Positions 42,785 to 53,100 of a stretch of 64,000 bases of DNA are shown one piece after another. Under the pieces are notes generated by a model. It had not been told where the DNA came from. It searched no databases and saw only the letters and a program-made list of their open reading frames with translations. Origin of the DNA: Paracoccus isoporae (GTDB lineage: Bacteria; Pseudomonadota; Alphaproteobacteria; Rhodobacterales; Rhodobacteraceae); contig NZ_FNAH01000008.1 of NCBI RefSeq assembly GCF_900101865.1, forward strand, positions 112,076 through 176,075, given 5' to 3'. Position 1 is the stretch's first letter. Each line of letters begins with the position of its first letter. Position numbers and translations under genes: made by a program.

Positions 42785-45700
42785 ATGGTAGATAATCAGC
42801 CCAAATTCATCCATTTGCGCACACATTCCGAGCATTCGCTGCTGGAAGGGGCGGTGCCGATCAAGAAGCTGATCGAACTGGCGGCGGAGTCGCAGATGCC
42901 GGCCGTGGCGCTGACCGACACGAATGCGATGTTCGCCGCGCTCGAGTTCAGCGTGAAAGCACTCGACACGGGAATGCAGCCGATCATCGGGTGCCAGTGG
43001 ACGGTGAAGATCGGCACCCAGTTCGGCCCGATGGTCGCGCTTGCGCAGAACCGCGAGGGGTGGCTGAACCTGATGGCGCTGTCCTCGGCCATGTATCTTC
43101 GGCAGGGCGCCGAGCCGTGGCACATCACCGAAGAGGAGCTGACGGCGCGCGCGGGCGGTGTGATCCTGCTGACCGGGGCGGCGGAAGGCGCGGTGGGCCG
43201 GCTGATCCAGTCCGGCGATCCGGCCGGGGCGGAGGCGGCGCTGCGGCGGCTCAAGGCGGCCTTCGGCGACCGGATTTATGTCGAACTGACGCGCCACAAG
43301 GACGATTCCGGCCGGCTGATGGCGGCGGAGGCGGCGACGGAGGATGAGTTCATTCGCCTGGCTCATCTGCTGGAACTGCCGCTGGTGGCGACGAACGACG
43401 TCTATTTCCCGAGACCCGAGATGTACGAGGCGCATGACGCGCTGATCTGCATCGCTGAACGCGCCTATGTCGATCAGTCCCAGCCGCGCCGCCGCCTGAC
43501 GCCGAACCATGATTTCAAAAGCGCCGAGGAGATGTCGGTCCTGTTCGCGGATCTGCCCGAGGCGATCGAGAGCACCGTCGAGATCGCCCGCCGCTGCGCC
43601 TTTGCCGTCAGCCGTCACAAGCCGATCCTGCCGCGCTTTGCCGATGACGAGGTCGAGGAGCTGCGCCGCCAGGCCAAGCAAGGGCTGGAGGACCGGCTGA
43701 AGGTCATCCCCCATGCCGTCAGCGTCGAGGATTATCACAAGCGGCTGGATTTCGAGCTGGGCATCATCGAGCAGATGGGCTTTCCCGGCTATTTCCTGAT
43801 CGTGGCCGATTTCATCAAATGGGCCAAGGACCACGACATTCCGGTCGGGCCGGGCAGGGGGTCCGGCGCGGGCTCGCTGGTGGCCTATGCGCTGACCATC
43901 ACCGATCTCGACCCGCTGCGCTACTCGCTGCTGTTCGAGCGGTTCCTGAACCCCGAACGCGTCTCGATGCCGGATTTCGACATCGATTTCTGCATGGATC
44001 GCCGGGAAGAGGTCATCCGCTATGTGCAGGACAAATACGGCGCGGAGAAGGTCGGCCAGATCATCACCTTTGGCGCGCTCCTGTCCAAGGCCGCGGTGCG
44101 TGATGTCGGCCGCGTGCTGCAATTGCCGTTCGGGCAGGTGGACCGGCTGTCGAAGATGATCCCGCTCGAAGGCGTCAAGCCCGTCTCCGTCACCAAGGCG
44201 CTCACCGAGGAACCCCGGCTGCGCGAGATGCGTGACAAGGAGGAGGTCGTGGCCCGCCTGCTGGATTATGCCGCCAAGGTGGAGGGTCTGTATCGCAACG
44301 CCTCGACCCACGCCGCGGGGGTGGTGATCGGGGACCGGCCTCTGGACCAGCTTGTCCCGCTCTATCGCGATCCGGCCTCGGAGATGCCTGCGACGCAGTT
44401 CAACATGAAGTGGGTCGAGCAGGCCGGGCTGGTGAAATTCGACTTTCTGGGGCTGAAAACCCTGACCGTCATCCAGAACGCGGTGGATCTGATCAATGGC
44501 GGCGGCAGGCCGCTGCATATCGCGGCGGACGGACGCCAGCTTTACGACCCGCCTGCGGGTGCGGAGAACCAGATCAACGCCATCCCGCTGGATGACAAGG
44601 CGAGCTATGATCTGTTCGCCTCTGCCCGCACCGTAGCGGTGTTCCAGGTCGAAAGCTCGGGGATGATGGACGCGCTCAGGCGCATGAAACCGACCTGTAT
44701 CGAGGATATCGTGGCGCTCGTCGCCCTCTATCGCCCCGGCCCGATGGAGAACATTCCCACCTATTGCGAGGTCAAGAACGGGCTGCGGGAACTGCAGCCG
44801 CTCCACCCCTCAATCGACCATATTCTCGAGGAAACCCAGGGCATCATCGTCTATCAGGAGCAGGTGATGCAGATCGCGCAGGTCATGGCGGGCTACAGCC
44901 TCGGCGGGGCCGATCTGCTGCGCCGGGCCATGGGCAAGAAGATCGCCGATGAGATGAAGAAGGAGCGTCCGAAATTCATTGCGGGCAGCGTCGAGAACGG
45001 CGTGGACGAGAAGAAGGCCGGGGAAGTCTTTGACCTGCTGGAGAAATTCGCCAATTACGGCTTCAACAAATCCCACGCCGCAGCCTATGCGGTGGTGTCC
45101 TACCAGACCGCCTGGCTGAAGGCCAACCACCCGGTCGAGTTCATGGCCGGCGTCATGAATTGTGACATCCATCTCACTGAAAAGCTGAGCGTTTACAAAC
45201 GCGAACTGGACAGGATGGAGATCGAGGTGGTGCCCCCCTGCGTCAACCGCTCCGGCGCGCGATTCACGGTGCGTGACGGCCGCATCCATTACGCGCTCGG
45301 TGCGCTGAAAGGCGTTGGCGTCGATGCGATGCAATCCATCGTCGAGGCGCGCGGCGATGCCGTCTTCACCGACATGGTCGATTTCGCCCGCCGCGTCGAT
45401 CTGCGCCGGGTCGGCAAGCGCGCGCTCGAAATGATGGCGCGGGCCGGGGCGTTCGATCTTTTGGACGACAACCGGGCGCGGGTGATGGCGAGCCTTGACG
45501 GGCTGGTGGCGTTCTCCGGGGCCAGCCACGATCAGGCCGCCTCGAACCAGTCCTCGCTGTTCGGCGGGGGGGAGGATCTGCCACCACCACGTCCGGTGCT
45601 GGCGCAGCTCTGGCTGCCCTCCGAGCGGCTGGCGCAGGAACATCAGGCCATCGGCTTCTACCTGTCCGGCCATCCGATCGACGATTACCTGCCCGCCCTG

Positions 45701-46249
45701 CGCCGGATCGAAGTCAACACCCTGGCCGAAATCCGCGCCGCGGCCGCCTCCGGCCCGCTGGTAAGCTATATCGCCGGCACCGTCTCCTCGCGGCAGGAAA
45801 AGAAATCCGCCAAGGGCAACCGCTTCGCCTTTATCGGCGCCTCCGATCCGACCGGGCTCTACGAGGCGGTGGTGTTTTCCGATGTGCTGGAAGCCAGTCG
45901 CGACCATCTGGAGCCGGGCAGCAACGTCGTGATGCAGGTCCAGGTCGAGCCGCAGGGCGACGAGGTCAAGATGCTGGCGCGCTCGGTCGTGCCACTCGAC
46001 CAGGCCATCGCCAATGTCGGTCCGGCCGAGCTGGTTCTGGAAGTGACGAATGATTGCGACTTCAATGGATTGATGGGTGTTCTTGATAGGCTGGGTGAGG
46101 ATCGCGGCCGACGCGGCAGGCTGATCGTCCGGCTGCACGAGGACGACGAGATCTATGACGTCGAAGTGACCGACCGCGCCCCTGTCAGTCCTGCCGCCCG
46201 GCAGCATCTGCGCATCGTGCCGGGCGTGCTGGACGTGATCGAGCAATAG
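42785..46249 (+). CDS. dnaE: DNA polymerase III subunit alpha
   Basis: This 1154-residue replicative polymerase has an N-terminal PHP domain (FIHLRTHSEHSLLEGAV, His10/His14) and the polymerase core, with catalytic Asp397 and Asp399 in MPDFDIDFCMDR and Asp553 in LVKFDFLGLKTLT, matching E. coli Asp401/403/555. PGRGSGAGSLVAYAL, the HhH region and an OB-fold near the C-terminus follow. A beta-clamp-binding QSSLFGG lies at about residue 920. Length and order are those of DnaE1, not DnaE2. ATG 42785 is used; a TTG 12 nt upstream is in frame. Confidence 0.97.
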   Translation: MVDNQPKFIHLRTHSEHSLLEGAVPIKKLIELAAESQMPAVALTDTNAMFAALEFSVKALDTGMQPIIGCQWTVKIGTQFGPMVALAQNREGWLNLMALSSAMYLRQGAEPWHITEEELTARAGGVILLTGAAEGAVGRLIQSGDPAGAEAALRRLKAAFGDRIYVELTRHKDDSGRLMAAEAATEDEFIRLAHLLELPLVATNDVYFPRPEMYEAHDALICIAERAYVDQSQPRRRLTPNHDFKSAEEMSVLFADLPEAIESTVEIARRCAFAVSRHKPILPRFADDEVEELRRQAKQGLEDRLKVIPHAVSVEDYHKRLDFELGIIEQMGFPGYFLIVADFIKWAKDHDIPVGPGRGSGAGSLVAYALTITDLDPLRYSLLFERFLNPERVSMPDFDIDFCMDRREEVIRYVQDKYGAEKVGQIITFGALLSKAAVRDVGRVLQLPFGQVDRLSKMIPLEGVKPVSVTKALTEEPRLREMRDKEEVVARLLDYAAKVEGLYRNASTHAAGVVIGDRPLDQLVPLYRDPASEMPATQFNMKWVEQAGLVKFDFLGLKTLTVIQNAVDLINGGGRPLHIAADGRQLYDPPAGAENQINAIPLDDKASYDLFASARTVAVFQVESSGMMDALRRMKPTCIEDIVALVALYRPGPMENIPTYCEVKNGLRELQPLHPSIDHILEETQGIIVYQEQVMQIAQVMAGYSLGGADLLRRAMGKKIADEMKKERPKFIAGSVENGVDEKKAGEVFDLLEKFANYGFNKSHAAAYAVVSYQTAWLKANHPVEFMAGVMNCDIHLTEKLSVYKRELDRMEIEVVPPCVNRSGARFTVRDGRIHYALGALKGVGVDAMQSIVEARGDAVFTDMVDFARRVDLRRVGKRALEMMARAGAFDLLDDNRARVMASLDGLVAFSGASHDQAASNQSSLFGGGEDLPPPRPVLAQLWLPSERLAQEHQAIGFYLSGHPIDDYLPALRRIEVNTLAEIRAAAASGPLVSYIAGTVSSRQEKKSAKGNRFAFIGASDPTGLYEAVVFSDVLEASRDHLEPGSNVVMQVQVEPQGDEVKMLARSVVPLDQAIANVGPAELVLEVTNDCDFNGLMGVLDRLGEDRGRRGRLIVRLHEDDEIYDVEVTDRAPVSPAARQHLRIVPGVLDVIEQ

Positions 46250-46341
46250 GCGGAAGGAACGCGCCTGCCGCCGGGCGGTTGAATTCCCCGACCTGACGCC
46301 ACAGCTTCAGGGCAGCACAAATCGAAGGATCAGGACGCGAG

Positions 46342-47214
46342 ATGAGCGACGAATATACCCCTCCGACAGTCTGGACATGGGAACCCGGCAATGGCGGCAA
46401 GTTCGCCAGCACCAACCGGCCAACCGCCGGCGCGACCCATCAGGCCGAAAGCCCCGTCGGCAAGCATCCGATCCAGCTATACTCGCTGGCCACGCCCAAC
46501 GGGCAGAAGGTCACCATCATGCTGGAAGAGCTGCTGGCCAAGGGGCATGCGGGCGCGGAATACGACGCTTGGCTGATCGATATCGGCGAGGGCGACCAGT
46601 TCGGCAGCGGCTTTGTCTCGGCCAATCCGAACTCCAAGATCCCGGCGATGATGGACCATTCGGTCAACCCGCCGCGCCGCGTGTTCGAATCCGGCGCGAT
46701 CCTGCTCTATCTGGCCGAAAAATTCGGGGCGTTCCTGCCCGAGGATCCCGCCGTGCGGACCGAGGCGCTCAACTGGCTGTTCTGGCAGATGGGCTCGGCC
46801 CCCTTCGTCGGCGGCGGCTTCGGGCATTTTTACCATTATGCGCCCGAGAAGATCAAATACGCCATCGACCGCTACGCGATGGAGACCAAGCGCCAGCTCG
46901 ATGTTTTGGACCAGCATCTGGCGGATAACCGTTTCATGGCGGGGAACGAATATTCCATCGCGGATATGGCGATCTTTCCCTGGTACGGTCGGCTGACCAC
47001 CGGCGGTGTCTATGGCGATGCGGTGACGTTCCTTGAGGGCAAGAGCTACAAGAACGTGGTCCGCTGGAACGACGAAATCGCCGCGCGCCCGGCCGTGCAG
47101 CGCGGCATGATGGTCAATCGCACCTCCGGCGATACCGCAGGGCAGTTGCATGAGCGGCATGATGCGTCGGATTTCGAGACGAAGACGCAGGACAAGCTCG
47201 ACGCGGCCGAGTAG
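46342..47214 (+). CDS. yghU: YghU-type glutathione S-transferase / disulfide-bond oxidoreductase
   Basis: This 290-residue Nu-class GST begins with the long N-terminal extension of YghU (YTPPTVWTWEPGNGGKFAST, NRPTAGATHQ). The thioredoxin-like domain follows (HPIQLYSLATPNGQKVTIML, NPNSKIPAMMDHS, FESGAILLYLAEKF), then the helical C-terminal domain (NEYSIADMAIFPWYG). YghU binds two glutathione molecules and reduces disulfides and peroxides. It is followed by a strong bidirectional terminator shared with the convergent hydrolase gene. Confidence 0.95.
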   Translation: MSDEYTPPTVWTWEPGNGGKFASTNRPTAGATHQAESPVGKHPIQLYSLATPNGQKVTIMLEELLAKGHAGAEYDAWLIDIGEGDQFGSGFVSANPNSKIPAMMDHSVNPPRRVFESGAILLYLAEKFGAFLPEDPAVRTEALNWLFWQMGSAPFVGGGFGHFYHYAPEKIKYAIDRYAMETKRQLDVLDQHLADNRFMAGNEYSIADMAIFPWYGRLTTGGVYGDAVTFLEGKSYKNVVRWNDEIAARPAVQRGMMVNRTSGDTAGQLHERHDASDFETKTQDKLDAAE

Positions 47215-47263
47215 CGGCGATTGCGCCGCAAGGCTCGCCTGCAGCCTGTTCCGAAGATACGGG

Positions 47264-47292
47264 AAGCATCGGGGCGTTTGACCCCGATGCTT
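47264..47292. terminator. Shared terminator of yghU and the convergent hydrolase
   Basis: AAGCATCGGGG (47264-47274) and CCCCGATGCTT (47282-47292) form a perfect 11-bp stem with a 7-nt loop between the two convergent stop codons (47214 and 47300). GTTTC follows on the plus strand, so it suits yghU best. Confidence 0.8.
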
Positions 47293-47299
47293 GTTTCGC

Positions 47300-48130
47300 T
47301 CAGCTTCGGATAAATGCGAGCAGATCCGCGTTGATCGTGTCCGCTTCGGTCGTGGGCATGCCATGCGGAAAGCCGGGATAGGTTTTCAGCGTGGAGTTCT
47401 GGAGAAGCTCGGCCGATTTCTTGCCCGAGATCTCGAAAGGCACGACCTGGTCCGCCTCGCCATGCATGACCAGCATCGGGATGGTGATGGTCTTCATCTC
47501 CTCGCGGAAATCGGTCTGCGAAAACGCGACGATGCTGTCGTAATGCGCCTTGGCGCCGCCCATCATGCCCTGCCGCCACCAATTGTGGATCAGCGGCTCC
47601 GAGGCTTCGACGCCGTCCTGATCGAAATTATAGAACGGTCCGGATGGCACATCATTGAAGAACTGCGCGCGGTTTTCCTTGGTGTTCTTCTGAAAGTCGT
47701 CGAAGATCGACTTGTCCAGCCCATCGGGATTGTCGTCGGTCTTCACCATCAGCGGCGGGACGGCACTGATCAGCACGCCCTTGGCGACCTTGTCCTCGTG
47801 ATGGCGGGTGATGTAGCGCACGACCACGCCGCCACCCGTCGAATGGCCGACATGCACGGCGCCTTCGATGCCCAGATGCTTGACCACCGCGGCGGTGTCG
47901 TCGGCATAGTGATCCATGTCGTGACCGTCCCAGACTTGCTCCGAGCGGCCATGTCCCCGCCGGTCGGCCGCGACGACACGGAACCCCTCGCCAAGGAAAA
48001 ACATCATCTGTGCGTCCCAGTCATCGGCGCTGAGCGGCCAGCCGTGGTGGAAAAAGATGACCGGAGCATCCTTGGGGCCCCAATCCTTGTAATAGATTTC
48101 GACATTGTCGTCCGTGGTGACGTAACCCAT
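47300..48130 (-). CDS. Alpha/beta hydrolase (non-heme chloroperoxidase/esterase type)
   Basis: This 276-residue hydrolase has the oxyanion segment FFHHGWPLSADDW, the nucleophile Ser97 in VGHSTGGG, the acid Asp in MLVMHGEADQVVPF and the His in YPGFPHGMP. These are hallmarks of cofactor-free haloperoxidase/arylesterase relatives. Start MGYVTTDDNVEIYYKDW at 48130 has GAGGA upstream; the frame back to 48205 is not needed. The natural substrate is unknown. Confidence 0.92.
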   Translation of the reverse strand: MGYVTTDDNVEIYYKDWGPKDAPVIFFHHGWPLSADDWDAQMMFFLGEGFRVVAADRRGHGRSEQVWDGHDMDHYADDTAAVVKHLGIEGAVHVGHSTGGGVVVRYITRHHEDKVAKGVLISAVPPLMVKTDDNPDGLDKSIFDDFQKNTKENRAQFFNDVPSGPFYNFDQDGVEASEPLIHNWWRQGMMGGAKAHYDSIVAFSQTDFREEMKTITIPMLVMHGEADQVVPFEISGKKSAELLQNSTLKTYPGFPHGMPTTEADTINADLLAFIRS

Positions 48131-48270
48131 TTCGCGATCCTCGATCTCATATGGCAAATCCAGATCCGGCAGTTGGCCCTCGGCCCGACCGCATCCGCTT
48201 GGCACAACGGTCCGCCGGGGTCGTGGTTTCGTATTGCGGTCTTGGGACGGTCCTTTTCGGCGACGATATG

Positions 48271-48298
48271 AAAAGACCCGGGTCGTGCCCGGGTCTTT
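48271..48298 (-). terminator. Rho-independent terminator of ilvC
   Basis: AAAGACCCGGG (48272-48282) and CCCGGGTCTTT (48288-48298) form a perfect 11-bp stem with a 5-nt loop, followed on the minus strand by a short T-run (TTTT). It lies 32 nt after the ilvC stop. Confidence 0.88.
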
Positions 48299-48329
48299 CG
48301 TCGTGCATCGAGTGGATCCGAAGCGAGCC

Positions 48330-49480
<1,151 letters not shown>

Positions 49481-49936
49481 ATGCCTGACACCACAGACCG
49501 CCGCATCTTGCGCCAGCTTCTGGCCGACCCCGATCTGCCGGCGGCGGATCTGGCCGCGCGCGCCGGGGTCACGCCGGCGACGCTGTGGCGGCGGCTCGAC
49601 AAGATGCGGCAGAGCGGGATCATCGTCGGGCAGCAGGCGCAGATCGACTGGCGCCGCATGGGTTATGAGGTCGAGGTGAGCTTGCGCTTCACCCTCGACA
49701 AGACCAATCCGCGCGGCTTTGACGAATTCACCGCCGCCGCCCGCGAGGTGCCCGAGGTGATCGAGATCCAGACATTCCTGGGCAGTGTCGATTTCCGGCT
49801 GTCGGTCATCGCCCGCGACATGGCGCATTGGCAGGAGATCTATCGCGAACGCATCCTGACCCTGCCGCATGTGGAGACGAGCGACGCGCTGATGCTGGTC
49901 TCGACCATCAAGAACAGCGCGGAGTTGCCGCTGTGA
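49481..49936 (+). CDS. Lrp/AsnC-family regulator, first of a tandem pair
   Basis: This 151-residue protein has an N-terminal HTH (ADLAARAGVTPATLWRRLDK, MRQSGIIVGQQAQIDW) and a C-terminal RAM/AsnC ligand domain (EVPEVIEIQTFLGSVDFRLS). The ligand is unknown; a branched-chain amino acid is inferred from the divergent ilvC. Its stop overlaps the start of a second, similar regulator, suggesting they act as a heteromer or sense different ligands. Confidence 0.93.
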   Translation: MPDTTDRRILRQLLADPDLPAADLAARAGVTPATLWRRLDKMRQSGIIVGQQAQIDWRRMGYEVEVSLRFTLDKTNPRGFDEFTAAAREVPEVIEIQTFLGSVDFRLSVIARDMAHWQEIYRERILTLPHVETSDALMLVSTIKNSAELPL

Positions 49937-50388
49937 GTGTCGATCAGACCGATCTGGCCATTCTGCGGATGCTCGCGCAGGACGCGACGCAGGGCGCGGC
50001 GGAGATCGGCCGCGCGCTCGGCCTGACCCAGCCGGCGACCTGGCGGCGGATCCGGCGGCTGCAGGAGGCGGGGGTGATCGCCGGGCAGCGCGTGGTCTTG
50101 GACAATGCGGCGTTGGGGTTCGGTGTAACGGTGTTTCTGGGCATCCGCTTGGCCACGAAGGGCCGCACCAGCCTTGAGGAGTTCGAGCGCGCCGTCACCG
50201 CCATCCCTGAGGTGCAGCTTGTCCAGCATGTCCTCGGCCAGTTCGATTACCGCCTGCGCATCGTCGCCCGTGACATCGCGGATTTCGAGCGCATCCTGCG
50301 GCGGCGGATCATGACCCTGCCGGGCCTGGGACAAGTCGAGGCCAATGTGATGTTGTCGGAAGAGCGTCGGCCGGGTCCGCTCGGCTGA
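49933..50388 (+). CDS. Lrp/AsnC-family regulator, second of a tandem pair
   Basis: This 151-residue protein has the same layout as its upstream neighbour: an HTH (GAAEIGRALGLTQPATWRRI, RLQEAGVIAGQRVVLD) and an AsnC-type domain (IPEVQLVQHVLGQFDYRLRI). It starts at GTG 49933, overlapping the first gene (GTGA). The two proteins have equal length and clear resemblance, indicating tandem duplication and divergence. Confidence 0.92.
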   Translation: MSVDQTDLAILRMLAQDATQGAAEIGRALGLTQPATWRRIRRLQEAGVIAGQRVVLDNAALGFGVTVFLGIRLATKGRTSLEEFERAVTAIPEVQLVQHVLGQFDYRLRIVARDIADFERILRRRIMTLPGLGQVEANVMLSEERRPGPLG

Positions 50389-50479
50389 GTTGCCAAATGT
50401 TGCATTGCAGTTCCAATGTAAGAGTGCCTTACATTGGCCGGAACCCGCAGCTTTTCCCGTGTCCGGGGCAGGAGGTCAC

Positions 50480-50956
50480 ATGTATCACGCCATTGTCCGC
50501 CGCCGCATCCGCGGCCTGTTCGACGCGATCAATCGGGGCGATACGCAGCCGATTCTCGACGCCTTCGCGCCGGAGGGCGAGCATGTGTTTCTGGGCGCGG
50601 ATCACGCGCTCGCCGGGCGGCGCGACCGGCCTGAATCGATCCGGGCCTGGTATCAGCGGCTGATGGCGCTGACGCCTGATATCCATTTCGACCTGCACCG
50701 GATCGATATTGCCGGCACGCCCTGGAACACCATCGCCTCGATCGAGTGGACGGAGCGCAATAGCGGCACGGACGGGATCGAGATGACCAATCACGGCGTT
50801 CATGTCGTTCATCTTCGCTGGGGGAAGATGACGCGGCTTCTGATCCTGACCGACACGATCCCGCTGGTCAGCACGCTGCAGCGCAGTGCCGAGAGCAGCG
50901 GCGGCATGTCGCTTGCAGCCCCGATCGACGACCGTCCCGGCTGGCCCGCGAACTAG
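50480..50956 (+). CDS. NTF2-like (SnoaL-type) fold protein
   Basis: This 158-residue protein resembles nuclear-transport-factor-2-like / SnoaL-like proteins: an N-terminal helix VRRRIRGLFDAINRGD, then PILDAFAPEGEHVFLGADHA, SIRAWYQRLMALTPDIHFDL and a beta-rich end. No reaction can be assigned. GGAGG sits 4 nt before ATG 50480; the frame back to 50390 is unsupported. It overlaps the convergent radical SAM gene by 4 nt at the 3' ends. Confidence 0.82.
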   Translation: MYHAIVRRRIRGLFDAINRGDTQPILDAFAPEGEHVFLGADHALAGRRDRPESIRAWYQRLMALTPDIHFDLHRIDIAGTPWNTIASIEWTERNSGTDGIEMTNHGVHVVHLRWGKMTRLLILTDTIPLVSTLQRSAESSGGMSLAAPIDDRPGWPAN

Positions 50957-52032
50957 AACAGCGAGAGCTGATCGCCACTGCGTGGCGGCTGTCCGAAGCG
51001 GCCGGAATCGAGCGGCGGGGTCGTCTCGGCGTATCCCAGCCGTTTGCGCGCGAGCCTGAAGCGCTTCATCATCAGATCGGCCTCGATCCCTTCGCCGCGC
51101 ATCCGGCTGCCGAATCTGGGATCATTGTCGCGCCCGCCCCGCATGGCCCGCACCCGGTTCATCACATGCGCCGCCGCATCGGGGCGGTGGCGGTCCAGCC
51201 AGTCGCGGAACAGCGGCGCGACTTCGCGCGGCAAGCGCAGCGGGATCATGCTGGCGTTCGTGGCACCGGCCTCGCGCGCGGCGGCCAGGATCCGTTCGAT
51301 CTCGGGCTCGGTCAGGACCGGGATGACCGGCGCGACCATCACGCGGACCTGGATCCCCGCCGCCGCCATCTCGCGGATCATCTTCAGCCGCGTGGCGGGT
51401 GCGGGCGCGCGCGGCTCCATGCTGCGGGCGAGGCCGGCATCCAGCGTGGTGATGGACACGCCGACATGCACCAGTTGCCGCGCTGCCATTTCCGCCAGAA
51501 GCGGCAGGTCGCGCAGCACAATCTGGCCGCGCGTCACCAGGCTGGCCGGGTGATTCCAGTCCAGGAGCACCTGCCAAAGCTCCGGCATGATCCGCCGCTT
51601 CGCCTCGACCGGCTGATAGGGATCGGTATTGGTGCCGAAGGCGATCGGGGCGACGCGGTAGCCGGGCCTGGCGATCTCGGCGGCAAGCAGTTTCGCCGCA
51701 TCGGGTTTGGCGGTCAGCTTCGTCTCGAAATCCAGCCCCGGCGACAGCCCCCAATAGGCGTGGCTGGGCCGCGCGAAGCAATAGATGCAGCCATGTTCGC
51801 AGCCGCGATAGGGATTGATCGAGCGGTCGAACGGCACATCCGGCGAGGTGTTGCGGGTCAGGATCCGGCGGGGATGTTCGTCCGTTACCTCGGTGCGCAG
51901 CAGCCGGGTGTCCTCCACCATGTCCCAGCCGTCATGCGCGCGCTCGGAATGCAGCCGGTCGAATCGGTTCGCGGGCCGCGTATCGGCGCCGCGGGCCTTG
52001 ATGATCTCGTCGGGATCGCGAGGTGGTAACAT
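50953..52032 (-). CDS. PA0069-family radical SAM protein
   Basis: This 359-residue protein has the iron-sulfur motif NPYRGCEHGCIYCFARPSHA (C-x3-C-x2-C) and an SplB-like radical SAM barrel. The order RNTSPDVPFDRSINPYRGCE is diagnostic of the PA0069 family. Its reaction is unknown; resemblance to spore photoproduct lyase is only distant. It ends KRLGYAETTPPLDSGRFGQP with a short tail. It stands alone, convergent with the NTF2-like gene. Confidence 0.92.
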   Translation of the reverse strand: MLPPRDPDEIIKARGADTRPANRFDRLHSERAHDGWDMVEDTRLLRTEVTDEHPRRILTRNTSPDVPFDRSINPYRGCEHGCIYCFARPSHAYWGLSPGLDFETKLTAKPDAAKLLAAEIARPGYRVAPIAFGTNTDPYQPVEAKRRIMPELWQVLLDWNHPASLVTRGQIVLRDLPLLAEMAARQLVHVGVSITTLDAGLARSMEPRAPAPATRLKMIREMAAAGIQVRVMVAPVIPVLTEPEIERILAAAREAGATNASMIPLRLPREVAPLFRDWLDRHRPDAAAHVMNRVRAMRGGRDNDPRFGSRMRGEGIEADLMMKRFRLARKRLGYAETTPPLDSGRFGQPPRSGDQLSLF

Positions 52033-52144
52033 GACAACAGGCTAGAACATACCGGGAACATAGTCCACAATCATCAGCTTTCGGGCCGCAGCCCTTTCCA
52101 ATCCCTTCGCCGTTGCCCATATTGGCAGCGAAGGGGGATCAGAC

Positions 52145-52309
52145 ATGCCTTTGCCGCAGTTTCTTTTGATGATCGCAGCCGTCGTCTTCGCCGCCGCCGC
52201 CACGTTGTGGTTCAGCCTGGCGAACGGGGTTCCGGTCGTGGCGCTGGCGCTTGCCGCGCTGATCGCGGCGGCGGTGGTCCATTTCACGCGGCATGACCGC
52301 AGGCTCTGA
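52145..52309 (+). CDS. Small membrane protein (54 aa)
   Basis: A 54-codon gene begins at ATG 52145 with AAGGGGGA about 6 nt upstream. It starts MPLPQFLLMIAAVVFAAAAT, continues LWFSLANGVPVVALALAALI and ends FTRHDRRL. Two hydrophobic helices separated by a short polar turn are evident, with a basic C-terminus in the cytoplasm. No function can be assigned. It lies between the divergent radical SAM gene and the convergent HNH gene, whose stops are 3 nt apart. The good ribosome site and amphipathic layout support a real gene. Confidence 0.7.
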   Translation: MPLPQFLLMIAAVVFAAAATLWFSLANGVPVVALALAALIAAAVVHFTRHDRRL

Positions 52310-52312
52310 CGC

Positions 52313-52912
52313 CTAGCTGTCCAGCTCGGCATCCCAGTACAGGAAATCCATCCAGGTCTCGTGCAGATGGTTCGGCGGAAAGCGCCGGCCGATCCGGTGC
52401 ATGTCCTCTGCCGTCGGCTGGCGCGGCGTGCGCCGCAGCTTCAGCCCGCAATGACGCAGTGATCGGTTCGCCTTGCGCAGATTGCAGGGCGAGCAGGCCG
52501 CGACCACGTTTTCCCAGCTTGTCACCCCGCCGCGCGAGCGCGGTACAACGTGATCGAAGGTCAGATCGCCTTTCGATCCGCAATACTGGCAGGCAAAACC
52601 GTCCCGCAGAAAAAGATTGAAGCGCGTGAATGCCACGCGCTTCTGGGGTTTGACGAAATCTTTCAATACCACGACCGAGGGGATCCTGAAGGCCTGTCGC
52701 TGCGACCTGACGACCTCCTCGTATTCGGCGATGATACTGACCCGGTCGAGGAATACCGCCTTGATCGCCTCCTGCCAGGGCCAGAGAGACAGGGGATAGT
52801 AGGAAAGCGGCCGGTAATCCGCGTTCAGAACAAGGGCAGGGTAATGTTTCAGCGCCGCCGGTTCGCGCACGAACTGCGTCCTGAAATCCGCGTGGTGGTG
52901 GTCGTCGAGCAT
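52313..52912 (-). CDS. HNH endonuclease-family protein
   Basis: This 199-residue protein has a C-terminal HNH module with structural zinc: FACQYCGSKGDLTFDHVVPR (Cys108, Cys111; Asp120-His121) and WENVVAACSPCNLRKANRS (Asn135, Cys140, Cys143). The N-terminal part (PALVLNADYRPLSYYPLSLW) is the usual lead-in of this conserved stand-alone HNH group. Its biological target is unknown; it is not next to phage or restriction genes. ATG 52912 is used; TTG 52918 is in frame. Confidence 0.92.
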   Translation of the reverse strand: MLDDHHHADFRTQFVREPAALKHYPALVLNADYRPLSYYPLSLWPWQEAIKAVFLDRVSIIAEYEEVVRSQRQAFRIPSVVVLKDFVKPQKRVAFTRFNLFLRDGFACQYCGSKGDLTFDHVVPRSRGGVTSWENVVAACSPCNLRKANRSLRHCGLKLRRTPRQPTAEDMHRIGRRFPPNHLHETWMDFLYWDAELDS

Positions 52913-53100
52913 CTCCAACCCCGTCCTGCCGGTCCTTCGCCGGTCCGCCTTGGCCTGACTATATATCGGGGTCTCCTACAGGCAAGACCCAGAATGTGGT
53001 TTTGTTTTAACCCTGCTGCGTGACGTATGCGTGACAGGCGGGCGGAGCGCGGAATTTCGGCGCCACGGGGCGCGAACGGGCGCGGCGCCGTGGGCCGTAT

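Noticed and set aside
42761..46246. Long antisense frames opposite dnaE
   Set aside because: DnaE on the plus strand is unmistakable; the antisense translations are typical His/Arg/Gln-rich shadows.
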